Origin: Winslowiella toletana
Lineage (GTDB): Bacteria > Pseudomonadota > Gammaproteobacteria > Enterobacterales > Enterobacteriaceae
Length of the DNA: 64,000 bases
Direction: 5' to 3'
Assembly (NCBI RefSeq): GCF_032164335.1
Contig: NZ_CP134152.1
Span: forward strand, 3,410,001-3,474,000
The notes under the pieces were generated by a model, which made no database searches, was not told the origin of the DNA, and saw nothing but the letters and a program-made list of their open reading frames with translations. Position 1 is the first letter of the stretch; the number at the start of each line of letters is the position of its first letter. Shown piece after piece: positions 9,061 through 16,907 of the stretch. The position numbers and the translations under genes were made by a program.

Positions 9061-10032
9061 CTACTTTTCCCCGGGCGTTTTGCGGAACAGATCGCGAAGC
9101 GGATGTTTAGGGTTGCTCGAGGCATCAATCGCGTAAGGGTCATCCACCGCCGCAGCACACTGCGCCTCGATGTTTTCCGGCCAGACCGGAACCTTACTGG
9201 TAACCATCGCGATATAGCGTGGGATACTGAAGATGAAACTCAATGCAAACAGCAACGGGAAAAGAAACATCGGCGCGCCGTTATATGCGGATAGTAAATA
9301 CAGCAGCCCAAACCAATATCCTTCTCTCTTGCCGGCTATCGGCAGGCAGAAATTCACCGCCGGCGCCACCGACGCCGGCCCCGCTTCCATATAACGACGG
9401 ACAAACTCCCAGTGGCGCTCAAGCTGCTTACGATCTGAGTGTGTTGCTGGCAGGCAGAAAGTATCGATTACCGTCTCGTTATCGTCCGCCAGGATATGAC
9501 CGCTAATATAATAGTCTTGATTGAAACTTTTTCGATGGCTCAGGCCGGAGGTAAAGAACACCTTTTCCCACGGCACGCTGCAGGTGGTGCCATCCAGCCG
9601 GAAAAAATGAATCTGCCGATTTTTTCTGTCAAATCGAATCGGATAATGAGTCCAGGCAAACCATTCAGTTTTAAGAAGATAAATCATCCAAAGTGCCATA
9701 GGAAATGCAATTAGGGCAATAAAAAAAATAAAACGCAAATTATAAAATGAACCCCACCCACCATTAGGAATGGTATAAATAACAATCAATGAAAATGAAA
9801 TTAAATATGATGAGAAAAAAACAAATCCTATTAGACTTACAAATCCCTTTGCTGAATAGTACTTATCAACAAGCTCCATGCAATAAGAGTTCATGGAGAT
9901 CAACTTTAAGTCCGGCACCATTGATTGACTGTTAAGATCGATCCGTTGATCATACTTTAGTTGATTATTTTTCTCATCCGCGTTAAGCGGGCGATTAAAT
10001 TTAAATTTGGGAATTAGTCCGTAGTAGTCCAT
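9061..10032 (-). CDS. DUF6708-like membrane protein, array copy 2 (class III), probable immunity protein
   Basis: 323 aa from the ATG at 10032. Class III twin of copy 5: same NADEKNNQLKYDQRIDL N-terminal segment and same AT-rich helix region. It differs by a DGTTCSVPWEK motif, QIHFF for QVHFF, and a final TPGEK instead of TPEEK. Placed between class I copy 1 and class II copy 3 in transcription order. Confidence 0.72.
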   Translation of the reverse strand: MDYYGLIPKFKFNRPLNADEKNNQLKYDQRIDLNSQSMVPDLKLISMNSYCMELVDKYYSAKGFVSLIGFVFFSSYLISFSLIVIYTIPNGGWGSFYNLRFIFFIALIAFPMALWMIYLLKTEWFAWTHYPIRFDRKNRQIHFFRLDGTTCSVPWEKVFFTSGLSHRKSFNQDYYISGHILADDNETVIDTFCLPATHSDRKQLERHWEFVRRYMEAGPASVAPAVNFCLPIAGKREGYWFGLLYLLSAYNGAPMFLFPLLFALSFIFSIPRYIAMVTSKVPVWPENIEAQCAAAVDDPYAIDASSNPKHPLRDLFRKTPGEK

Positions 10033-10095
10033 ATTGGTCTCCTGCTCCCTGCTCCAGATTCCACACTCACCCAGTCCGCTTATGCCCAACAGTAC

Positions 10096-11067
10096 CTACT
10101 TTTCCTCGGGCGTTTTGCGGAACAGATCGCGAAGCGGATGTTTAGGGTTGCTCGAGGCATCAATCGCGTAAGGGTCATCCACCGCCGCGGCACACTGCGC
10201 CTCGATGTTTTCCGGCCAGACCGGAACCTTACTGGTAACCATCGCGATATAGCGTGGGATACTGAAGATGAAACTCAATGCAAACAGCAACGGTAAAAGA
10301 AACATCGGCGCGCCGTTATATGCGGATAGTAAATACAGCAGCCCAAACCAATATCCTTCTCTCTTGCCGGCTATCGGCAGGCAGACATTCACCGCCGGCG
10401 CCACCGACGCCGGCCCCTCCTCCATATAACGGCGGACAAACTCCCAGTGGCGCTCAAGCTGCTTGCGATCTGAGTGTGTTGCTGGCAGGCAGAAAGAATC
10501 TATCACCGTCTCGGTATCGTCCGCCAGGATATGACCGCTGATGTAGTAGTATTTATTAAACTCTTTTCGATGGCTCAGGCCGGAGGTAAAGAACACCTTT
10601 TCCCAGGGTACGCTACGGATCGTACCGTCCGGCCGGAAAAAATGAACCTGACGATTTATTCTGTCAAAACGAATGGGATAATGCGTCCAGGCAAACCATT
10701 CTGCTTTTAAAATTTTAAACATAAATATATCCATTGATATAAATATAATAATAAGCAAACCATATAAACTTACAGCACGCCAATTACTCCAACCATAATC
10801 AAAAACTATAGAACAACACAAAACCAGAGCACCAAATGAGAACATAATTACTGCAGACGCCGCCGGCAGGCTTATCAAGCCTTTTGCAGAATAATATTTA
10901 TCAACCAGTTCCAGACAGTGAGAGTTCATGGCGATTACTTTCAAATCCGGCACCAATGACTGACCGTCAAGATCAATTTTTTTATTCTGCTTTAGTTGGT
11001 ATTTTTTCTCATCAGCTTTAAGTGGTCGATTAAATTTAAACTTAGGAAATAATCCATAGTAGTCCAT
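10096..11067 (-). CDS. DUF6708-like membrane protein, array copy 1 (class I), probable immunity protein
   Basis: 323 aa; the first unit after the effector. Its ATG (11067) lies one base after the effector stop codon (TAA, 11071-11069), and its ribosome-binding sequence AGAGGA is inside the last codons of the effector, so the two are almost certainly translationally coupled. This copy starts directly at MDYYGL with no upstream in-frame ATG, which fixes the start for the whole family. Helix region is class I-like (ASAVIMFSFGALVLCCSIVFDYGWSNWRA). Direct coupling to the toxin makes it the best candidate for the cognate immunity protein. Confidence 0.76.
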   Translation of the reverse strand: MDYYGLFPKFKFNRPLKADEKKYQLKQNKKIDLDGQSLVPDLKVIAMNSHCLELVDKYYSAKGLISLPAASAVIMFSFGALVLCCSIVFDYGWSNWRAVSLYGLLIIIFISMDIFMFKILKAEWFAWTHYPIRFDRINRQVHFFRPDGTIRSVPWEKVFFTSGLSHRKEFNKYYYISGHILADDTETVIDSFCLPATHSDRKQLERHWEFVRRYMEEGPASVAPAVNVCLPIAGKREGYWFGLLYLLSAYNGAPMFLLPLLFALSFIFSIPRYIAMVTSKVPVWPENIEAQCAAAVDDPYAIDASSNPKHPLRDLFRKTPEEK

Positions 11068-11068
11068 A

Positions 11069-13657
11069 TTAGTCCTCTACTCCCAGAGCCAGTTTTAGCT
11101 CATTCATTTCCATCGTGATATCTGGCCAGATGGGAAGATCTGCGGTTTCCCTCTCCCTAAAGAGCACCTGATTTTCTTTGGTATCATCCGTATTCACGGG
11201 TATCCTGCGCCATAAACATTGAACCAACCACTTTTGAATATTGTCGCGGCTATAAAACGCCAAATAAATAGCGGTAAATACAAGCAGTACTACCGCAATA
11301 ATACTACCAATTACTGGTAGCGCATTCGCCATTAAGGCTATAACTAACCATGCTCCTGCGGTTCCTGATAAACCGTAAGCTATGGCAAGGCCTAAATGGC
11401 CTTTACTATTTTCGTCATACATATGATTAAAATCCCACCAGGTGGCAACCACACCTGCCACTATCCCCAACACTTTCCCTATGATCTCTATCCATTTCAT
11501 AAATGGCTCTGATCGTAACAATCGCACTCTGGAAGAGGCGTCGGCAAACAGATTGAACTGCTTGATGCCGGTTTCAACTACGCTGAGACTTGCACTTGCA
11601 AGGCCAGCTACACCGGCCCAGAATTTGGCATGTGCTTCGCCCTGGTCAGCGGTAAGCGTTTTTTTATTTTTTATATCAGCCGTTGTAAGCAGCGCAGCGG
11701 TCTGCAGAACGGCTGAAATTACGCCGAGGGCAAACGGCATCGCTTCTCCAATCTGGCTGGCGCCGCGCCTCACTGCACCCTGCCACTGACTGAACTGCTG
11801 GGCCTCAACGTCCGCTGAAAGACGCAGCAGCTTCACCAGTGCGGCAGGGCGCTCTTTCGGCGGCAGCGCCTGCAGCTCATTAACCTTGTCGATATCGATC
11901 ATTACAAGGAACCGTTTAACTTCCACGCCCTCCATCGGCACTCCGTTAATTCTCAGTCGCCTGATTTCCTGTCGGACATAATGCCGCAATCTGTCGCTAT
12001 TCGCCCTGCTGCTCAGCCCGCTCTCTTTCGCCAGTTGAGTGACTACTTCAGAAAGAAACTGTTTGTAGGTGCCGGTTTTTTCGATGGTTACATAAGCTTT
12101 ATTGGTTAGTGCTCCCATTGCCACCAGGCAGGCAAAGACCTGTTTTGATTCCATTGCCTGAGTAATTTTTCGGGCGACAATTCCTGTAAGCATGCCAATG
12201 AATATTGAAACCGCGCCGGCAGCGCCCTCATTTGTTTTCTCAATTACGGTCTTATAGATGTCCGCCAGACCACTCCAGGGAATCGTCAACCACTCGGAAA
12301 ACCCTTCGACAGCTTTGGTTATTTTATCTGCCAGAACATCCTGATTCAGCACCAGCGCCCTTGCCAAAATATTATTGGGGTCGGTTGGCAAACCTGACAA
12401 TAAATCTGAAAAATGGCGGATGACGCCGGTTTTGTCCTGCATACCGACGATGCAATAATTGAGGGTTTGAACATAGTCGATGCCGCTACTCAGCTCAGTG
12501 GTATCAAAGTTTTGCCGGAAGTAATTCAGCAGCCCCTCGCTTTTCATCCATTCGAGATACATGTCGGTGCGTGGACTGACGATACGGTCATTGTATTGTG
12601 CTAATGCCTGGCTGAAGGTACGCTGAAAGGCCGCCATTTTTTCAGGATCGTAATACTGTTCATACTGCGCCCATTTCTTGGCTACCGTGCTATTCATCTT
12701 CCTGTCGGCGAGCGGTGTGTACATATTATCAGGCACGTCACTGTTGGCACTGTAGCCGAACGGACCATAAAGCGCTTGGCGCTCTTCACTCTCGCTTTTT
12801 TCGATATAGTCTCGCTCAAACTGACGCGTTATCGCCTCTTTCAAACCACCGATCGCCGAAGCCAACGCCAGCTCGCGCTTATAAAGCGAATTATTGTAGA
12901 TCTGATCCTGTAAGTCATAATCAATCAGCGCAGAAAGATCCTGAAGGATAGCGGGTGGATCCTGCAGCAGCAGAATTGCTCCTTTATCTGCGTACAGTGA
13001 ATCCGCTGCCAGCCTGATATTTTCTGCCGCCATGGGATTCGCGTTCTTCCACGGTGCCGGAGACCATTTTTTTACCTTACCGTTAGCGGCCTTTGCACTG
13101 TACTCCGCTATGGTGTCACTTAATCCGGCGATCGAAACCGCCTGGTCTGCCTGACCACTGTTGATCCACGCATCCATATCAAAACACTGCATAGACAGGC
13201 TGCGCCGGGCGGGATCTTCATGCTGTTTGCGTACAGCATCTGTCCACTCCACCTCAGACCAGGCAAACCAGAACAGGCCGTTTTTCATGCCCGCTGGCTT
13301 TATCGGCAGGGTAATCAGTGAGGCAGTCGCCAGTTCAGAAGGCTCGGTAATGCAGGGCTTTACTTTGCCACTGATAATATCTGGTGGAACGTCGCCATAT
13401 TCAGGCAAGGGATAATAGAAGCCGTCAGCGGTAGCGAAATAACTTATCCAGCGCTTACCGGACTCAGCCCAGATATAGAGGAAACCTTCGCGTAACAGGC
13501 GCGCTGTCCATGCAGTCTCACCTTTGGCCTCCAGCGGCGCAGTCAGAGATGAGGATAGCTTAGGTAAAACGTCGTCCTGTGACATCACTGCCGGACGTGC
13601 GGGCAGGATGGGTAACCCGTACCGGATACAAAATTTACAGCCTTGTTTGGTGCTCAT
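11069..13657 (-). CDS. VasX-like T6SS membrane-active effector
   Basis: 862 aa. The N-terminal ~200 residues (GCKFCIRYGLPILPARPA..., then LLREGFLYIWAESGKRW and a FWFAWSEVEWT block) match my memory of the toxin VasX N-terminal region found in T6SS effectors of the BTH_I2691 type. The C-terminal half has several hydrophobic segments, about residues 478-515, 636-658, 678-696, 722-741 and 753-802, as expected for a colicin-like pore former acting in the target inner membrane. A CxxC pair sits at residues 7-10. Upstream are vgrG and a DUF4123 adaptor, the usual loading partners; downstream is the immunity-like array. Pore formation is inferred from family and topology. Confidence 0.82.
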   Translation of the reverse strand: MSTKQGCKFCIRYGLPILPARPAVMSQDDVLPKLSSSLTAPLEAKGETAWTARLLREGFLYIWAESGKRWISYFATADGFYYPLPEYGDVPPDIISGKVKPCITEPSELATASLITLPIKPAGMKNGLFWFAWSEVEWTDAVRKQHEDPARRSLSMQCFDMDAWINSGQADQAVSIAGLSDTIAEYSAKAANGKVKKWSPAPWKNANPMAAENIRLAADSLYADKGAILLLQDPPAILQDLSALIDYDLQDQIYNNSLYKRELALASAIGGLKEAITRQFERDYIEKSESEERQALYGPFGYSANSDVPDNMYTPLADRKMNSTVAKKWAQYEQYYDPEKMAAFQRTFSQALAQYNDRIVSPRTDMYLEWMKSEGLLNYFRQNFDTTELSSGIDYVQTLNYCIVGMQDKTGVIRHFSDLLSGLPTDPNNILARALVLNQDVLADKITKAVEGFSEWLTIPWSGLADIYKTVIEKTNEGAAGAVSIFIGMLTGIVARKITQAMESKQVFACLVAMGALTNKAYVTIEKTGTYKQFLSEVVTQLAKESGLSSRANSDRLRHYVRQEIRRLRINGVPMEGVEVKRFLVMIDIDKVNELQALPPKERPAALVKLLRLSADVEAQQFSQWQGAVRRGASQIGEAMPFALGVISAVLQTAALLTTADIKNKKTLTADQGEAHAKFWAGVAGLASASLSVVETGIKQFNLFADASSRVRLLRSEPFMKWIEIIGKVLGIVAGVVATWWDFNHMYDENSKGHLGLAIAYGLSGTAGAWLVIALMANALPVIGSIIAVVLLVFTAIYLAFYSRDNIQKWLVQCLWRRIPVNTDDTKENQVLFRERETADLPIWPDITMEMNELKLALGVED

Positions 13658-13685
13658 GTCAGAAGTTGCTCCCTGCGTTGTAAGG

Positions 13686-14522
13686 CTAGCTACTGGTCAT
13701 AGTCCGCCAGCGGTTTTCGTCCCACCCACTGGTTTCATCACGATATAAGTTCGGGCAGTGGCTCGCCTGCTGTAAAAATGCAGACATCTTAGGCGCAGCC
13801 CAGAATCTTTCACGCTGTACCAGGCCATGCACCGCAAACGCAATACGATCGTTCTCGGTGGGAAGCTCACACTGCATCGCCTGCATCAATAACATTTCCA
13901 ACCGACGACTGGTCTGTTGGCGCTGGTTGATATCCGCACACGCTGGCAGCTGTTGTAACGCCTGGTTTATCAGCCCACAATGCGCCAACTGATGCAGGTT
14001 AATGCCAGCCTCTTCTGCCGGCCTGCCAGCAGCATGTTCAGAAAATTCAAGGGTATGCCAGCTGCCATCAAGCCAGAATGTCCAGCTCGGTATCTCTTTT
14101 ATTGAAAGCAGGTTACATAACTGCCGCGAACTGAGCTTCCAGTGCAGATAAAACAGCACCCTGGGGTCGTAAAAGCGCAGAATATGGCCGTTCTGCTGGG
14201 TATCCTTAAAATAAAGAGTATTGAGCAGCGCGCTTCGAACCTGCTGAGGTGAACAGACGCTGGATAACAGCAGGCTGCATTTCTCCGGTGCACGAGATCC
14301 ACTATGCCGCGACAGCGTTGTCATCAAACTATCCCACTCCTGCGAAGGCAGTTCACGCAGTGGTACCAACCAGGGATAAAGATGAGCCTGGGGAGCCAGC
14401 ATCGGCAATACTAATTCAATAACCGGCCACGAGTCAGGTAGCTCAGGGACGAGCAGACGGTCAATCACCGCATATTGATGTGCCCCTATAGCCCGGTGTG
14501 GAGTGATGTATTCAATAGTCAT
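13686..14522 (-). CDS. DUF4123 effector-loading adaptor
   Basis: 278 aa. Contains the DUF4123 hallmark HILRFYDPRVLFYL near residues 113-126, with a hydrophobic, Trp-rich surround and an all-alpha C-terminal part. Proteins of this family are cytosolic chaperone/adaptors (Tap/TEC) that bind a specific effector and place it on the VgrG spike; they do not travel as toxins. The gene starts nine bases after the vgrG stop and ends 28 bases before the effector start, so vgrG, adaptor and effector form one cargo module. The match to the DUF4123 motif is clear; the partner is inferred from order. Confidence 0.85.
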   Translation of the reverse strand: MTIEYITPHRAIGAHQYAVIDRLLVPELPDSWPVIELVLPMLAPQAHLYPWLVPLRELPSQEWDSLMTTLSRHSGSRAPEKCSLLLSSVCSPQQVRSALLNTLYFKDTQQNGHILRFYDPRVLFYLHWKLSSRQLCNLLSIKEIPSWTFWLDGSWHTLEFSEHAAGRPAEEAGINLHQLAHCGLINQALQQLPACADINQRQQTSRRLEMLLMQAMQCELPTENDRIAFAVHGLVQRERFWAAPKMSAFLQQASHCPNLYRDETSGWDENRWRTMTSS

Positions 14523-14531
14523 TACCGCTCC

Positions 14532-16907
14532 TTATTTGAGTGGCACAGTGGCGTCACCCTGACTCGCTGCTTCCGCTGAGATAGATTCACATGCGGTAAA
14601 TTTAGGGAAAGGCGCCTCCTTTTTTGCCGGTCCGGCATAATCAAAATCAGCACTTTTAACAGAAAAGCTTCCGCCGGTGTTGTGCTCAATTTTTGTCGGG
14701 TCGATCGTCAGACAGGAACCTCCACACTGCAGAGTAATTTTTTTCTTTGCCGAAATGATAATTTCGTCATCGGTGCTGGTGACAGAGAGTGCTTTGCTGG
14801 CGGTAATATCCATCGCATCAGTTTGTGCCTGAATTTCCACCTTGCCTGAGGCGGCTACCAGCTTCATGCCCAGTTCATGAACAAATGCAACAAAGCCTTT
14901 TTTCGATGCCAGTACCATACGTTTTAACGCGCTGATTTCCGTATTCCCACCGGCTGTTATCATCTGATTCTGGTTTGCACTTAACTGAAGATGCTGAGGG
15001 GTCGACAGGGCTATACCCCCGGGGGCTCCGGCAACAATGGCAGGTTGCTGTAACTGATCCAGGTTTTGATGTAAAAACTGTTGCTGGGTACTGTTATCCA
15101 TTGGATCAATACGCGCTGTCTGCAATAAATCAGAGAAAGATTGCGCCAATGACAATGCATCTGACAACTGACGTTTAATTTCATCCATGCTCAGTTGCTG
15201 GGCCATCGCTTTCGGTTGCAGTTGGGTGGTAAGCAGCAGCCCCTTACCACCGCGAACTGAAACCCAGTCATCGCTGCGCAGTTCAACACCTTCCCCGCGC
15301 TTCTGCTTCTCCCCATCCACCAGATGCCCGAGGTTCAGCTGGCTTTTGCCACCGTATTCGGTCGAAACTTTGATGTGTTCCTGACCACGGCTGTCGTCCA
15401 GTCGAATCTTATTGTTGGCGGGTGTGCGCAGTACGTTGCGCTTAAAGTTGCGGATGCTGACGTGGTCGGTATGCGCCGAGTCGTGCAGTACGCCAACAAT
15501 ATACGGACGATCCGGATTACCACCTTCAAAACCAATCGCCACTTCGGTGCCTGCCAGCAGCGGCAGGTGCAAGCCGTAGGCGCCCCCGGCGTAAGGGCGC
15601 GACTGGCGTACCCACAGGCTCTCAAAGCCGGTCTCCCGGCTGTCGCGGTCAAACAAAACACTGACGCGGTAGCGACCATCTTTGTCGATATGACCGTAGG
15701 TATCGTTTTCGGTGGTGCTGGTCACGCGCGCCGGTAGCGTGCCTGCCATTACCGGGCGAGCGCCTGGCTCCGGGCGAAAGCCGTAGTCGCTGCTGTCCGG
15801 AATGGCGTTAAAATGAACCTCAAAGCTTCTGTCGCGCTGCGCGTGGCTGGTCATCGCGGTGATAACCACCCCTTTGGTAAAGGTCTCAGTGACCTCATAA
15901 CCTCCGGTCACTTGCAGTAGCTGGCCCGGCGACAGCGTCGCGCAGTTGGTGATGCCAGCCAGCCGGGTCTGACCGTTCAGATAGCGCTCATGACGAATCC
16001 GGGCATAAAACGCACCGGACTCCGGTGACGGATTGCGGTCATGCATACTGCCCCGGGTCAGATAGTTATCCGCATAGTGATAGGCATCGCCGTAGGTGGT
16101 AGTGTCGCCACGGGACACATCCACCAGGGTGTTCATATCTTCCATCGCCTGGCGATAGTTATAGTCACGGGTGCTGACCTGTTTCTGCACCACATTGTGA
16201 CGACTTTCCATACCCCAGACAGATTCCACCCCCTGGTCATGCTGACCGGAGGGCGGCACTGACGGCAAGGTCATGCCCTGCTCGTAGCCCTGTTGGCTGT
16301 CGTAAAACTCCACCACATCAATATTCAGACGTGTGTCGGTGGTGAAGCGGAACCAGATTCCCACCTCGCCGAGCAGGCGGCGAATAAAGTGCAGGTCGTC
16401 CTCGCCATACTGCATTACCTGCTCGCGTCGCGGATACTCGCGGGTGAGGGAGAACAGAAAATCCTGACCGCGCAGGTTGTGGCGCTCACGCAGAATTTTT
16501 TCCACAATCTGCGGCACCGACAAATCCTGGTAAATAGCGTTCTGGTGCGAGCGGTCGAGCAACGCCAGCCGCGGCTGCAGCGTCAGGGCGTAGTGGGTTT
16601 CATCCTTTGAGGTGCTGAGTCGCTCAAATCCGGTCACTACCCCCTGCATTACCCGCACCGGCTGCTGAATTTTAATGCCGTAACCCTGGTCGACCGGTGC
16701 CTGTAATGTCAGGGAGGCGGATTTCATCAGCATCGCTTCGCGGCTGATGGTATGGTCTGGACTGGTAAACTCAACCCGATATTTAAACGGCTGGCTGAGA
16801 GCATCTTCACCATCAAAAACCAGCACATCCAGCGGCGACTGGCAGTCACGTACCGCCAGCACATGGTGGCTGTGGCTGAAGATGAGTGATAACGGATTAT
16901 TACTCAT
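14532..16907 (-). CDS. vgrG: VgrG/TssI spike protein
   Basis: 791 aa. The first ~450 residues are the gp27/gp5-like VgrG core (PLDVLVFDGEDALSQPFKYRVEF; ERHNLRGQDFLFSLTREYPRREQVMQYGEDDLHFIRRLLGE), then an OB-fold region (TYGHIDKDGRYRVSVLFDRD) and the WVRQSRPYAGGAYGLHLPLLAGTEVAIGFEGGNPDRPYIVGVLHDS block typical of the family's needle base. A DUF2345-type beta region follows, ending in a short tail with no recognisable toxin domain. The start overlaps the end of clpV by four bases (16904-16907). Trimeric spike at the tip of the Hcp tube, carrying the adaptor-loaded effector and the PAAR tip. Confidence 0.93.
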   Translation of the reverse strand: MSNNPLSLIFSHSHHVLAVRDCQSPLDVLVFDGEDALSQPFKYRVEFTSPDHTISREAMLMKSASLTLQAPVDQGYGIKIQQPVRVMQGVVTGFERLSTSKDETHYALTLQPRLALLDRSHQNAIYQDLSVPQIVEKILRERHNLRGQDFLFSLTREYPRREQVMQYGEDDLHFIRRLLGEVGIWFRFTTDTRLNIDVVEFYDSQQGYEQGMTLPSVPPSGQHDQGVESVWGMESRHNVVQKQVSTRDYNYRQAMEDMNTLVDVSRGDTTTYGDAYHYADNYLTRGSMHDRNPSPESGAFYARIRHERYLNGQTRLAGITNCATLSPGQLLQVTGGYEVTETFTKGVVITAMTSHAQRDRSFEVHFNAIPDSSDYGFRPEPGARPVMAGTLPARVTSTTENDTYGHIDKDGRYRVSVLFDRDSRETGFESLWVRQSRPYAGGAYGLHLPLLAGTEVAIGFEGGNPDRPYIVGVLHDSAHTDHVSIRNFKRNVLRTPANNKIRLDDSRGQEHIKVSTEYGGKSQLNLGHLVDGEKQKRGEGVELRSDDWVSVRGGKGLLLTTQLQPKAMAQQLSMDEIKRQLSDALSLAQSFSDLLQTARIDPMDNSTQQQFLHQNLDQLQQPAIVAGAPGGIALSTPQHLQLSANQNQMITAGGNTEISALKRMVLASKKGFVAFVHELGMKLVAASGKVEIQAQTDAMDITASKALSVTSTDDEIIISAKKKITLQCGGSCLTIDPTKIEHNTGGSFSVKSADFDYAGPAKKEAPFPKFTACESISAEAASQGDATVPLK

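Noticed and set aside
3881-11067. Repeating plus-strand ORFs (about 60-95 aa, basic, Arg-rich) opposite each array copy
   Set aside because: They are antisense shadows created by the repeated DNA; they vary in length with single base changes, lack ribosome sites, and the minus frame carries the conserved protein.
3500-11067. CRISPR or satellite-like repeat
   Set aside because: The 1-kb period is a tandem gene array with full-length coding units and no short repeat-spacer structure.
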